In this document: piece by piece, positions 57,601 to 63,274 of the stretch
How the letters are laid out: each line of letters opens with the position of its first letter
Numbering within the stretch: position 1 is the first letter of the stretch
Translations under genes and position numbers: made by a program
The notes under the pieces: model-generated
Told to the model about the DNA's origin: nothing
The model's input: the letters and a program-made list of their open reading frames with translations, nothing else
Database searches by the model: none
Source of the DNA: Ovis canadensis
Taxonomy: Eukaryota; Chordata; Mammalia; Artiodactyla; Bovidae
NCBI RefSeq assembly: GCF_042477335.2
Contig: NC_091245.1
Location: forward strand, 230,453,501-230,517,500
Direction: 5' to 3'
DNA: 64,000 nucleotides

Positions 57601-59766
57601 TCATAGTCGATGACTATAAATGAAGTGTTGAGAGGAACTACTGAATTCTTCATGTGCTTTTAGATGGGGTGAAGACTAAAGCCCTGTTAACAGACACTCA
57701 GTTGTTTAACCTTGCTGAGAAGCTGGGGAAGGAGTGGTTAAAGATTGCCATTGCCAACCTGAAGCTGAATATTAGCGAAATCGATGCGATCCGGGAGAAG
57801 GAAGACAATGTTACAATCAGTAAGTTTAAGATGCTGAAGAAGTGGCAAGAAAAGGAGCAGAATAATGCCACAGCTCAGAATTTATGTAACTGCTTAAAAA
57901 ATGTTGATTCAGTTGAAGTCCAAGATGTGCTGAGAGGTAAGCGGAATATCTGAGTCATTTACTGGGGGTCAAGCTGTGTCTTTGCAAATAGCAAATTTAT
58001 ACTCTAGAATGTGTTAGTCACCTCTAAGCTCAGGTTCAGAAGATTGTGCAAATGCTCCACAATAAGCACGTGGGTCACAGTCTAAGTAAAGGTGATTCAC
58101 GTGTGGCATCAGAGGAAGCATTTGAATACCATCTCAAGTGATGGCTAGGTTTGTGACCAAGCAGATTTGTTTTTCTTTTTAATTGACGTATACATGATAC
58201 ACAGTAAGGTACAGGTGTACAAAGTAGTGTTTCACAGTTTTTATAGGTTATATTCTATTTACAGTTCTAAAATATTGGCTATATTCCCTGTGTTGTGCAG
58301 TATATCTATGACTAAGCAAATTCCTTACCTAAAGCCTCTATATTCTCATCTGTCAAATGGATGCGAAACTTCCAATATCCTAGGTCTCTTGTGAGAATGA
58401 AAAGAGATAATGCATGTAAAAGCTCTAGGTTCAGGCAGTGAGACTCAGGCAAGAGTAGATAATGTCCTTTGTTGTTGTTCAGCTGCTCAGTCATGTCCGA
58501 CTCTTGCAGACCCCATGAGCGACTGCATGCCAGGCTTCCCTGCCTTTCACTGTCTCCTGGAGTCTGCTCAAACTCATGTCCATTGATAATGTCCTTAACG
58601 GGAGACCTAACTGGAAGCCTTGAGCCTTCCAGACTTTCTGTGGTGTTGATGCAGTGCTCCACTTGGTGGCACTAGTGAGCCTCCAGCAGCAAAGATGGGA
58701 ACAGAGAGCTAAAGCGAGTTGTTTCTGGTCTCAGTCCAGAAAACCACAGGGTTCCTTCCTTTGTTTTGAAGCACTTCTTTTTTTTTTTTTGTGGCTTGAC
58801 TTAGCATATTGTTAGACCCAAGGTCAAACCAATTCACAACTTGGATTTTTATTAATATGTACTGTTACCATGATTAACAAATGCTGTGTTACTTCTCAGA
58901 AGCAAGTCAGAGAGAGGTTTACATTTGGCATTCTATTCGGACTTTTTGTTCCTTAAAGAATGTAAAAGTGTTTCAGCCACCCCAAAAGCTTATATGAAAA
59001 GTTAAAGTCTGGGGTGACCACTCAGGATGATGTCAGGTGTGGAGGGCGAACTTTCTGAACGCCCCCACCAGTTCGGATACAAGAGCTGCAAGGCAATAGA
59101 ATAGCCAGTTTCAATATCAAATTTCTTTTTCTTGAATATGTTGAAATTATGTAAATCACCGAGGCCCACATGTGGAAATCTCCTTATTTGCATATAGGCA
59201 TTTCTGCCTGTTGCTGTACTGGCCTCTGCTGTGAGAAGGAAACAGTCATAGCCTCTTCCATCAAAGGAAGGCTTGGAAATCTGACGTCTCACAGATCCTG
59301 TAGAATGGGTGGTTATTTGTCGTTTTGTTTTTATTTGCTCTTCACTTTGCTAGACGCTTGACTTGCCACCACATAAAGCTGAATAAGGATTTGTGACATT
59401 TTTTGGCAGTGAAATGGATCATAAAAGCTTATTAGTCCAACTTGTCATTGAATAGGAGAAAAATCTTCAGTAAGTTACAAATGAACAAAAAGCCAGAAAT
59501 TTTCCAGTGTTTTCTGCCTACCTGTAGTCAAAATATCTGGGTGATTGACTGACTGTTGTGTCTTTATCAGGGCATTTTAGTGTCTTATAACTGCAGCCTT
59601 AAAAAATTGGACTGGTTTATCTTCATCTCAGGAAAACCCAGCCACTCCAGCAGTTCCTTTTTGAAACGGACAAGTGACTTTCTTTAAACGCATGTGCTCT
59701 TTCCCCACAACAATGAATCCCTGAATTTGTTTCTCTCCCTTGTTAGGCTTCTTACAGGAAACCTGA
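19024..59766 (+). CDS. FIIND-Death-domain protein, 521 residues, 18 coding exons
   Basis: Eighteen exons joined at GT-AG sites give one open frame. Residues 1-115 are acidic and probably disordered (about 32 D/E against 6 K/R). Residues about 117-380 form a FIIND like those of NLRP1 and CARD8: a ZU5-like half with SW at 164-165 and GGPLFDV at 179-185, then a UPA-like half with KPP near 306 and IVW near 370. Candidate catalytic residues are H216, E225 and S243, spaced as in NLRP1; the bond would be Leu242-Ser243. A basic linker leads to a Death domain (about 432-515) with Trp449 and Trp485 at the family's conserved places. NLRP1 and CARD8 end in a CARD instead. In those proteins the FIIND self-cleaves and the C-terminal part triggers caspase assembly; the same here is inference. 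A cytosolic location is likely since no signal peptide or membrane segment is seen. The exact ends of the weaker exons are less certain. Confidence 0.85.
19791..20870. other. Intron 1, nothing recognised
   Basis: Falls from the CpG island to AT-rich sequence; no repeat or exon could be supported. Confidence 0.4.
20871..20925 (-). mobile_element. Very short BovB/Bov-A terminal fragment
   Basis: 'agttcagttcagtcgctcag' with 'tttgactctttgtgacccca' is the 3' end of BovB only about 50 bases long. Confidence 0.75.
21239..21447 (+). mobile_element. Bov-tA SINE
   Basis: Head 'gggacttcccagatggctca' to 'gtcggatatgacttagcaac'. Confidence 0.9.
21571..21652. repeat. (AC)n and (TC)n microsatellites, partly duplicated
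   Basis: (AC)n and 'ttctcttgttctctagt' occur once at 21571-21598. They then recur as (AC)n at 21599-21618, (TC)n to about 21650, and 'ctcttgttttctagtt', suggesting local duplication followed by expansion. Confidence 0.85.
21703..21876 (-). mobile_element. Bov-tA SINE, head missing
   Basis: Starts 'ctccgttgtgtctgactctt' and stops near 'catctcttgagcag' without the usual tRNA-like end. Confidence 0.85.
22400..22880 (-). mobile_element. Old L1 3' region
   Basis: 'aatagaacctggcatcct', 'gattcatcctcccagttgcg' and 'ggaatcacattttgttcatc' match the complement of L1M-type 3' sequence. Confidence 0.65.
22990..24165. other. Intron 1, pyrimidine-rich, no gene
   Basis: A C/T-rich tract lies at 23225-23310 (runs of C and CCCCAC). 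Several short frames are by-products of this bias. Confidence 0.45.
24170..24340 (+). mobile_element. MIR SINE, diverged
   Basis: 'ctaacttgctgtgtggtctt' and a later 'tctgtaaaataatgcatcag' follow the MIR order. Confidence 0.6.
24887..25090 (-). mobile_element. Bov-tA SINE
   Basis: 'gctcagtcacttcagttgtg' to 'gattcttcacc', complement copy. Confidence 0.88.
25133..25352 (+). mobile_element. Bov-tA SINE with GAAAGT-type tail
   Basis: Complete SINE followed by a 'cactttcactttcactttca' tail at 25332-25351; its complement is GAAAGTGAAAGT, again ISRE-like. Confidence 0.9.
25490..25690 (+). mobile_element. MIR SINE
   Basis: 'cttgggctctgcagtcagat', 'cctcatctgtgaaatgggaa' and 'gcacacagtaaatact' in MIR order. 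Confidence 0.8.
25691..25845. repeat. AT-rich, (TA)-biased low-complexity stretch
   Basis: About 150 bases consist almost only of 'tata/atta' words. Confidence 0.85.
25846..25906 (+). mobile_element. Bov-tA SINE tail fragment
   Basis: 'gtgctacagtccatggggtc' to 'ttggcaactgaacaacaaca' only; the rest of the element is absent or replaced by the TA-rich stretch. Confidence 0.75.
26092..26229. repeat. 69-bp tandem duplication
   Basis: Units 26092-26160 and 26161-26229 are the same length and differ at about 4 positions. Each begins 'tttttctcct' and ends 'ataaggca'. Confidence 0.95.
26593..26805 (+). mobile_element. Bov-tA SINE
   Basis: 'gggcttcccgggtagtgcta' to 'gcatgacttagcaacaac'. Confidence 0.9.
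27169..27223. repeat. 21-bp tandem repeat, about 2.6 copies
   Basis: The unit 'aaagcagattctgttacggct' less one base recurs at 27169, 27190 and 27211 (partial). Confidence 0.9.
27583..28809. mobile_element. BovB LINE with 5' inversion (twin priming) and target-site duplication
   Basis: 27596-28249 is the BovB 3' part on the minus strand. 28250-28796 is the adjoining RT part on the plus strand. The inner ends (minus 'cacttcatggcaaacag' and plus 'ggcatccagtcccat') are contiguous in BovB. Flanks 'tacatattctcat' (27583-27595) and 'tacatgttctcat' (28797-28809) form a 13-bp duplication with one mismatch. The RT frame is broken and its YADD box is altered. Confidence 0.9.
28830..29320. other. Intron 1, nothing recognised
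   Basis: No exon or named repeat could be supported. Confidence 0.4.
29325..29475 (+). mobile_element. MIR SINE
   Basis: 'gctgtgtgacctcaagaaag', 'aacctctctgagctccagtc' and 'gggatgattcaatgag' follow MIR. Confidence 0.8.
29480..31229. other. Intron 1, purine-rich on +, no gene
   Basis: The G/A-rich strand creates long minus-strand frames (254 and 174 residues) that are Pro/Ser/Leu-rich with no domain. The texture suggests an old repeat that I cannot name. Confidence 0.4.
31230..31261 (+). CDS. Coding exon 2 (residues 11-21)
   Basis: Acceptor 'cttgttctag', donor AAAAG|GTATGA; 32 nt. It completes Ser11 and changes the phase from 2 to 1. Encodes an acidic stretch, [10 protein letters not shown]. 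Confidence 0.78.
31262..33150. other. Intron 2, nothing recognised
   Basis: Mostly AT-rich unique sequence without clear repeats. Confidence 0.45.
33151..33195 (+). CDS. Coding exon 3 (residues 22-36)
   Basis: Acceptor 'caaaatttag', donor TCAG|GTAAGA; 45 nt, phase 1 at both ends. Encodes Ser/Asp/Pro-rich sequence. Confidence 0.78.
33196..33832. other. Intron 3 start, nothing firmly recognised
   Basis: The 33510-33760 part resembles an old repeat ('ggtttccctgaggaggtgat') of unknown family. Confidence 0.35.
33986..34700 (+). mobile_element. BovB LINE 3' part inside the L1
   Basis: A 217-residue plus-strand frame reads the BovB C-terminal region (includes [13 protein letters not shown] and MRWLDGI). 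It ends in eight 'aactg' units at 34661-34700. Confidence 0.92.
34661..34700 (+). repeat. (AACTG)8 BovB tail
   Basis: Eight perfect 5-bp units at the 3' end of the BovB insertion. Confidence 0.95.
34701..34943 (+). mobile_element. Bov-tA SINE with target-site duplication
   Basis: SINE at 34715-34928, flanked by 'acgctgctgatgga' (34701-34714) and 'acactgctgatagga' (34929-34943), both copies of the L1 target. Confidence 0.88.
35180..35585 (-). mobile_element. MLT1-like LTR inside the L1
   Basis: 'gggccatagactgggg' to 'ttgttggacacaattcaata' matches the complement of an MLT-type LTR. L1 sequence resumes at 'ccatacaatggaatattatt'. Confidence 0.7.
35905..36115 (-). mobile_element. Bov-tA SINE
   Basis: 'gaattgctcagtcatatccg' to 'gtcgaagccaccagag'. 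Confidence 0.9.
36175..36373 (+). mobile_element. Bov-tA SINE, head truncated, with (CACT)n tail
   Basis: Starts at 'gtgggagacctgggtttgat' and ends in a (CACT)6-7 run at about 36345-36371. Confidence 0.88.
36696..36949 (-). mobile_element. Bov-tA SINE with target-site duplication
   Basis: Flanked by 'aagattaagtat' at 36696-36707 and 36938-36949. A GAAAGT-type repeat lies at 36708-36739. Confidence 0.93.
36950..37345. other. Intron 3, nothing recognised
   Basis: No exon or repeat could be supported. Confidence 0.4.
37350..37445 (+). mobile_element. CHR-type SINE, partial
   Basis: 'gaatcccctggtggtccggt' and 'ggctaggactccacacttc' mark the head; the body is diverged. Confidence 0.7.
37446..38098. 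other. Intron 3, nothing firmly recognised
   Basis: A T run at 37501-37512 and a weak MIR-like stretch at about 37835-37930. Confidence 0.4.
38099..38320 (+). mobile_element. Bov-tA SINE
   Basis: 'gggcttcctaggtgacgcta' to 'cccgacttagcacgcatg', with a (GCAC)n tail. Confidence 0.9.
38692..38872. mobile_element. MER5A (hAT) element
   Basis: Ends 'ccatggttctcagccctggc' and 'aggttgagaaccatag' are inverted repeats of each other, as in MER5A. Confidence 0.8.
38873..39735. other. Intron 3, nothing firmly recognised
   Basis: A (TGG)n run at about 39138-39158 and a MIR-like stretch at about 39180-39350. Confidence 0.4.
39739..39950 (+). mobile_element. Bov-tA SINE
   Basis: 'tgggcttccctggtggctct' to 'ggacacgactgagcac'. 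Confidence 0.9.
39951..40594. other. Intron 3 end, nothing recognised
   Basis: Unique sequence ending in the T tract of the exon 4 acceptor. Confidence 0.45.
40595..40636 (+). CDS. Coding exon 4 (residues 37-50)
   Basis: A long T tract leads to the acceptor 'taag'; the donor is TCTG|GTGAGT; 42 nt, phase 1-1. Encodes [14 protein letters not shown], very acidic. Confidence 0.82.
40981..41010 (+). CDS. Coding exon 5 (residues 51-60)
   Basis: T tract plus 'tttgtag' acceptor, donor ACAA|GTGAGT; 30 nt, phase 1-1. Confidence 0.8.
41011..41705. other. Intron 5, nothing recognised
   Basis: Two overlapping 86-residue frames on opposite strands have no domain. Confidence 0.4.
41706..41729 (+). CDS. 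Coding exon 6, a 24-nt microexon (residues 61-68)
   Basis: Acceptor 'ctctctgcag', donor GAAG|GTAACT, phase 1-1. It encodes ISQWGTHE. Skipping it would keep the frame, so it may be optional; this is the least certain exon. Confidence 0.6.
41730..43262. other. Intron 6, nothing recognised
   Basis: GC-moderate unique sequence. Frames at 42008-42447 lack domains and flanking splice signals. Confidence 0.4.
43263..43478 (-). mobile_element. BovB LINE 3' fragment
   Basis: 'cagttcagttcagttgctca' to 'tcttttccaatgagtcaact', complement of the BovB end. Confidence 0.92.
43479..44374. other. Intron 6 end, old repeat-like
   Basis: 43680-44040 resembles an ancient mammalian repeat ('aaacttacattctagtgggg') of unfixed family. 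Confidence 0.35.
44375..44419 (+). CDS. Coding exon 7 (residues 69-83)
   Basis: Acceptor 'tgtctccgcag', donor CAGG|GTAAGA; 45 nt, phase 1-1. Encodes acidic [15 protein letters not shown]. Confidence 0.82.
44598..45140. mobile_element. Non-autonomous hAT-like DNA transposon
   Basis: Terminal inverted repeats 'gaggtccccaaccc' (left) and 'agtttggggactgctg' (right) enclose the known 'taggaaccaggccac' and 'ggtgccaaaaagtttgggg' series. Confidence 0.75.
44661..44840. repeat. 90-bp tandem duplication inside the DNA transposon
   Basis: Units 44661-44750 and 44751-44840 are equal in length with about 6 differences; both end 'cctcctgtcaga'. Confidence 0.93.
45219..45450 (+). mobile_element. Bov-tA SINE with target-site duplication
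   Basis: Flanked by 'aaggttcctgttgg' (45219-45232) and 'aaggttcttattgg' (45437-45450). Confidence 0.88.
45547..45594 (+). CDS. Coding exon 8 (residues 84-99)
   Basis: Acceptor 'cttttacag', donor TCAG|GTATGA; 48 nt, phase 1-1. Encodes [16 protein letters not shown]. Confidence 0.82.
45753..45799 (+). CDS. Coding exon 9 (residues 100-115)
   Basis: Acceptor 'atcatttag', donor AAAT|GTGAGT; 47 nt, leaving phase 0. Encodes a His/Cys cluster (HCEHC, residues 107-111). Confidence 0.78.
45896..45945 (+). CDS. Coding exon 10, entry to the FIIND (residues 116-131)
   Basis: Acceptor 'tttctccag', donor TTTTT|GTGAGT; 50 nt. Encodes [16 protein letters not shown], which runs into the first strand of the ZU5-like half. 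Confidence 0.82.
46100..46302 (-). mobile_element. CHR-type SINE
   Basis: 'tttggctgtgctgagtcttt' to 'ctgagccaccaggaaaagcc'; it sits in the 527-bp intron before the first large FIIND exon. Confidence 0.8.
46473..46690 (+). CDS. Coding exon 11, ZU5-like half of the FIIND (residues 132-204)
   Basis: Acceptor 'ccgatgcag', donor GGTC|GTGAGT; 218 nt. Shows the FIIND signature series GTYQC, TGL.F.V, LSWS and VGGPLFDV, in the same order and spacing as NLRP1 and CARD8. Confidence 0.92.
46804..47054 (+). CDS. Coding exon 12, FIIND catalytic and cleavage region (residues 205-288)
   Basis: Acceptor 'tgttaacag', donor CAAG|GTAAAG; 251 nt. His216 is at 46836-46838, Glu225 at 46863-46865 and Ser243 at 46917-46919. 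The Ser lies in SSLSPVG, where NLRP1 has a Phe before the scissile bond. The UPA-like half begins here. Confidence 0.92.
47055..48051. other. Intron 12, with a MER5A element at about 47390-47560
   Basis: 'tgaacatgtgatttggggac' to 'cccaggtgactgggacatta' resembles MER5A; the rest is unassigned. Confidence 0.5.
48052..49090 (-). mobile_element. BovB LINE, about 1 kb, with part of the RT domain
   Basis: Two minus-strand frames (147 and 199 residues) give the RT palm with an intact YADD box and the C-terminal region. A small deletion near 48690-48700 shifts the frame between them, so it is not functional. Confidence 0.93.
49372..49505 (+). mobile_element. Bov-tA SINE, 5' truncated
   Basis: 'ggaggaggaaatggcaaccc' to 'gactgagcgactgaacac'. 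Confidence 0.88.
49506..50365. other. Intron 12 end, nothing recognised
   Basis: A 157-residue plus-strand frame (49644-50117) has no domain, no acceptor matching the gene's phase, and lies far from conserved exons. Confidence 0.4.
50366..50500 (+). CDS. Coding exon 13, UPA-like half (residues 289-333)
   Basis: Acceptor 'cacctttag', donor AGAG|GTAGAC (weak); 135 nt, phase 0-0. Encodes KFMKIDKPP..., matching the conserved KPP/SPP turn of the FIIND. Confidence 0.85.
50501..51584. other. Intron 13, nothing recognised
   Basis: AT-rich, then unique sequence; frames at 50981-51542 lack domains. Confidence 0.4.
51585..51735. mobile_element. MER5A (hAT) element
   Basis: 'ctggggagctttaaaaaaaa', 'gggtcccacctccagagatg' and 'aggttaagagccacta' follow the MER5A order. 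Confidence 0.8.
51880..52040 (+). mobile_element. MIR SINE
   Basis: 'ctggcctataaaatggggat' and 'gctgtaaggatcatataaag' are MIR landmarks. Confidence 0.78.
52041..52639. other. Intron 13, old repeat-like, no gene
   Basis: 'ttccaggaaggctttcttgt' is of the same unnamed old-repeat type seen near 33540 and 43690. Confidence 0.35.
52640..52800 (+). mobile_element. MIR SINE
   Basis: 'agagctcagactttggagtc', 'ttccaattccagttccacca' and 'gacttgggcaaattcattca' are in MIR order. Confidence 0.82.
53252..53390 (+). CDS. Coding exon 14, end of the UPA-like half (residues 334-379)
   Basis: T tract and acceptor 'ttaaag', donor GAGAGT|GTGAGT; 139 nt, phase 0-1. Encodes EIEF....EEIVWKAKL, equivalent to the closing strands of FIIND domains. 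Confidence 0.88.
53391..54265. other. Intron 14, nothing recognised
   Basis: No exon or named repeat could be supported. Confidence 0.4.
54266..54385 (-). mobile_element. (GT)n and partial Bov-tA SINE
   Basis: A (GT)n run at about 54266-54290 joins a truncated minus-strand SINE ending 'agaatagtggagtggggt'. Confidence 0.85.
54779..54832 (+). CDS. Coding exon 15, linker (residues 380-397)
   Basis: Acceptor 'taccttaccag', donor AGTG|GTAAGT; 54 nt, phase 1-1. His/Gln/Ser-rich linker without a domain. Confidence 0.75.
55089..55169 (+). CDS. Coding exon 16, basic linker (residues 398-424)
   Basis: T tract and acceptor 'tttaaag', donor TCAG|GTTTGT (weak); 81 nt, phase 1-1. Encodes GNRRRK then a mixed-charge stretch; the RRRK cluster could be a weak nuclear-import signal. 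Confidence 0.75.
55170..56074. other. Intron 16, nothing recognised
   Basis: Opposite-strand frames at 55180-55526 mirror each other and have no domain. Confidence 0.4.
56075..56350 (-). mobile_element. Old L1 3' end
   Basis: Complement of a known L1M terminus: 'atttttattgagatatagtt', 'gcacacctatcacctcacac' and 'aactgtagtcatcatattgt'. Confidence 0.8.
56636..56715. mobile_element. MER5A fragment
   Basis: 'gatcttgttaaaatttagat' and 'gatgatcctgagaacttgca' resemble one end of MER5A. Confidence 0.55.
56716..57663. other. Intron 16 end, nothing recognised
   Basis: Minus-strand frames at 56906-57348 have no domain. Confidence 0.4.
57664..57936 (+). CDS. Coding exon 17, Death domain (residues 425-515)
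   Basis: Acceptor 'gtgcttttag', donor AGAG|GTAAGC; 273 nt, phase 1-1. [24 protein letters not shown] and [18 protein letters not shown] are canonical Death-domain helices 1, 3-4 and 5. The pattern fits ankyrin/PIDD/UNC5-type Death domains rather than a CARD. Confidence 0.93.
58168..58310 (-). mobile_element. Old L1 3' fragment
   Basis: 'taattgacgtatacatgata' to 'attccctgtgttgtgcagta', complement of an L1 end. Confidence 0.7.
58458..58596 (-). mobile_element. Short BovB fragment with target-site duplication
   Basis: The 115-bp BovB 3' end at 58470-58584 is flanked by a perfect 'gataatgtcctt' (58458-58469 and 58585-58596). Confidence 0.93.
58597..59746. other. Intron 17 end, nothing recognised
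   Basis: No repeat or alternative exon could be supported. Confidence 0.4.
59747..59766 (+). CDS. Coding exon 18, last six residues and stop
   Basis: Acceptor 'tcccttgttag'. Encodes GFLQET then TGA at 59764-59766. If the intron were retained instead, translation would end after KRNI at 57953, giving almost the same Death domain. Confidence 0.75.
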
Positions 59767-61225
59767 GGTTTGAAAGATGAGCTGGAAAAGGAAGCCTCAG
59801 GAACTTCTGCCTTTAAAGACTGTCTCTGTGGTAATAAGGCACAGACTTCGGGACCTAGAGCTACACAGCCTGTGGAAGACCACTTGCAGCTCACATTATT
59901 CAGGGGCAAAGGGAATGTGAAATATTTGGAAACCTTGAGGAGGAGAAAAAAAAACCTCTATAATATCAAGAATTTTTTTTTGGTACCTCCCACTCTCACC
60001 ATCCCACCCGGCTTCCCCACCCAAACACATACACTTATAAAGGGTGCCTAACATGACTCAGCAGTCAGGCGAGAAATGTGGTAATTTTCCTACTGGAGTC
60101 TGTGAACTATGAAATTCATATCAAGCGTTTGGAACATTTTTTTTTTTTAGCAATTAGGTGGTGGAGTACTTAAATTGCACCGATTTCACTTAGCTTTTTT
60201 TTCTCGTGTCACTAATGAGGAAGAGAGGTTCCTATTCTTTCAGCTCCTACACAGTCAGATACGCACGTGCTGCGGGGTCCAGTATGTCTTTTTATGTGAG
60301 GTGTGATTTCCATGTCTTATTACTAACCAGTCTGGCTGGTGGTCTGTTAAACCATTAAATCAATCATGTTACCTGGCCCTAGGGTCATTAGAAAGGATTA
60401 TAATCCTCTCCCCATCCATGTTGGTGCAAACGCTCACAGGTGGTGGCCTCATCTCACTGGGGAAGTTCACCTGGGGCCATCGTCAGAGTCCCTGCAGATT
60501 TCATCAACCTTCTGAAATCACCAAACACTGCATTTCTTGACCTTGACCCTGGATTGTTTACTTCTGGGAGAGTTGTGGGGGTGGCAGTGCGGGAATGCCA
60601 CTTAGAAATAGCCTTAGTCAGGACCAAGGAACATTGTCATCTCTTCTCGAAGAGGACTTGCCCCAGGGAATCATGGGCCATATTGGCTCTTGTTACTGGG
60701 TGAAATCTTTGTTTTTTAATATGTATAGATATTGTCGCTCTCCCAGAATCATGCGTGTGGTGATTAACATTTTGGATATGTTTTGTTAACTTATTTGAAG
60801 AAACTATAAATTACCATTAGTCTCCTGTAGACAGTAGCTGAAGAGTAAATTCAATCTTAATGAATTAATCAGAGAAACATACTTTAATGCTTTGCCTGTG
60901 AAGAACAAATTCATTTTATAGGGAAGAACGTACTGATATTAATGATCAGGGATCCAGTGGAATTCAAATCAGTGTCACTTTATGAGTTTTTTTTTTTAAT
61001 TGTTGTATATTTCAGGAAACACATGGAGTTTTAACATTCAGAAGTGTAAAATACTTAAAGGTCTTGACTTTTTAAAGTGTTTATTATTTTTTGTAAGTTG
61101 TTTTCCAAAGAAAATCATAATTTCAGAGGTGCTTTGTATATAAGCTGGTTTCCTAACAATTTCCAGCCTTTTTCCTACTGTGGATAAAGAGAAGAACAAT
61201 AAATCTGCATTTGTACAGTGCAAAT
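59767..61225 (+). other. 3' untranslated region
   Basis: About 1.45 kb from the stop to the predicted cleavage site. It contains no recognised SINE, unlike the introns. Confidence 0.65.
61198..61203 (+). terminator. Poly(A) signal AATAAA
   Basis: AATAAA is followed about 15-20 nt later by a CA and then a GT/T-rich stretch ('gtgtcttctttgtgtt'), the normal cleavage context. An ATTAAA at about 60354 could be a minor alternative. Confidence 0.75.
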
Positions 61226-63034
61226 GTGTCTTCTTTGTGTTATTATTTACTTACAGATTACTTTTTAAAGCATCATCTCACTTGATTGTTAGTATCTGGG
61301 CTGTTTGGGCATTAGGTGGTTTTGCTCCTAGACCCAGTTCTTGGAGTAAAGTTGAGTGAGGGTAAAGCAGGGGCAACTAACCCAGGAGTTTTCACAGATT
61401 CAGGAGCACCCCCACATCCCCTAACCTTTCTCCCTCCAGGAATGACTCCAGGAATGAGTGTTCTCCCACCTGTGCATGGGAGGGTATTTTTTATTTAAAA
61501 CCAGGTGTATTCATAATGAGCTCCTTACCTGTGTGTCTCTGTTAACAGGGTTTTCCTGCACATTGGGACATGTTTTGTTATTTTGGGGGGTGGCTTTAGG
61601 GGACAGGCTTTCTCCCCTGCTTTGTCAAGTAGAAGTGTTTTCACTCCATTTTCTAAAGAGGACACCGTCTTTGCTGAATTGAAGTGTGTTCTCATGAGGA
61701 TGGTTGTTTTCAGCAGTCGGTCCAGCCTGTTGCCATTGCTGGAAGTCCTCAGGGTGAAGCAGCCTGCTGCTTGCTGAAGGTGGCGATCCCAACTGCTGGG
61801 AGTGCATCTCTTCCAGCCTACACACCAGGGTTTGAGGGTTTCTGATAATGGTTCTGTGGCTGCTGCTACTCAACAGAGGCCCTGGGGTAGAATTCTGAGT
61901 GCAGAGTTCTGAAGTTCTTCCTGCCTTTTTTAACTGAGACCTCCAGCCTGGAGCCTCCAGAGGACTCAGATCCAATCTACTCCAGTCATGTTGTAAATTC
62001 CTAGTTAAGCAGCCTTGGAGTTAGGCTGCCGTCTTTATTCTGCAGAAGTCCATTCTTGCTGTGCGCTTTAACCTTTGGCATGAGCTTCATTTTTAGAAGG
62101 GGGTCTTATCTGTGCATTTATAGCAGTGTTTTGTTTTCAAGCAAATTGGGAAATCTTAAAGATGGTTTGTGACATAAAAACTGGAGGGAGGGGCTTGGAT
62201 GAGTTCCATGTTTTCTTTAGCTGGAGGACCGTTTTGTGAAAGGAAGTCTCACCTGGAAGCTACATTGGTGAAACATTCAGAAGTGGCGCTGCTCTGGTTC
62301 GGGGGGTTACTGAGGGCTGATGCGGGGTTGTTGAGGCGCCCTGCTGGACCCCTGACTGGCTCCTGTTGAGTAGTGTGTGAACGAACCAGCCATTGAGATG
62401 ACTGCTGTTGAGATGGCTGGGTCTCTCGTAGCTTGTATCTATGACATCTGCAGTGGGAAGTAACCCCCATTTCCAGTTCACTGGTAATACTTCCGTGGCA
62501 CATTGTTCCTGATGGGCCGCAGAATCCCAGACCATAGATATGTCAATTACTTAAATCATCCACCCAGAGCATGTGACAGCTGATGCTCCATCAGCCTGGG
62601 TTCCAGAAGAGAACAGCAGAGCAGAGCCCCCAGCCGATCCACAGTGAGCCTGTTCCTCAAGCAAGAAATAGACCTTTGTTTTAAGCCAGGAAGCCAAAAC
62701 TAGGAAGAGCCTTGGTGACTTTTACCAGTGTTCTCCCATTCTGAGCAGGTATAATTGTTTTGAGCCAAGAGAACATATGCATTTAAAAATTTTTTCATGT
62801 GATTGGGAATGATTTGATTTTTAAAAGACTTTCTTATTTATTCATAGGTTAAAAATGAGAAATGTGGGAACTCATGAAAATTTGCCTTTTTCTACCATTT
62901 TTAAGTGCCAGGGCCTAAGTACACAAATACATGAGTGACATGACCTTTCCTGTACTTGTGTCTCTCACAGTGTAGTGAGGGAGAGAGAAGCATAAGTAAC
63001 TTTAATGCTGTTTGCATGGTTATGATGACTTACT
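61226..63034. other. Downstream intergenic, nothing recognised
   Basis: Opposite-strand frames at 61625-61975 and 62249-62535 have no domain. Confidence 0.4.
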
Positions 63035-63272
63035 GTGACCCGAATTATTGTTTAGTTGCTAAGTCGTGTCCAGCTCTTTTGCGGCCCTATGGACTGCAGC
63101 CCACCAGATTCCTCTGTCCATGGGATTTCCCAGGCAAGAATACTGGAGTGGGTTGCCATTTCCTTCTCCAGGGGATTGACCCAGGGATCGAACCCAGAAG
63201 TCTCCTGTGGCTTCTGCATTGCAGACAGATTCTTTACCACTTAGCCACCAGGGAAACCAGTGACCTGATTAT
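63035..63272 (-). mobile_element. Bov-tA SINE with imperfect target-site duplication
   Basis: Flanked by 'gtgacccgaattat' (63035-63048) and 'gtgacctgattat' (63260-63272). Confidence 0.88.
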
Positions 63273-63274
63273 GA

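Noticed and set aside
57654..57663. Independent start of a separate Death-domain gene just before 57664
   Set aside because: No ATG in frame and a good acceptor in matching phase 1; it joins in frame to exon 16.
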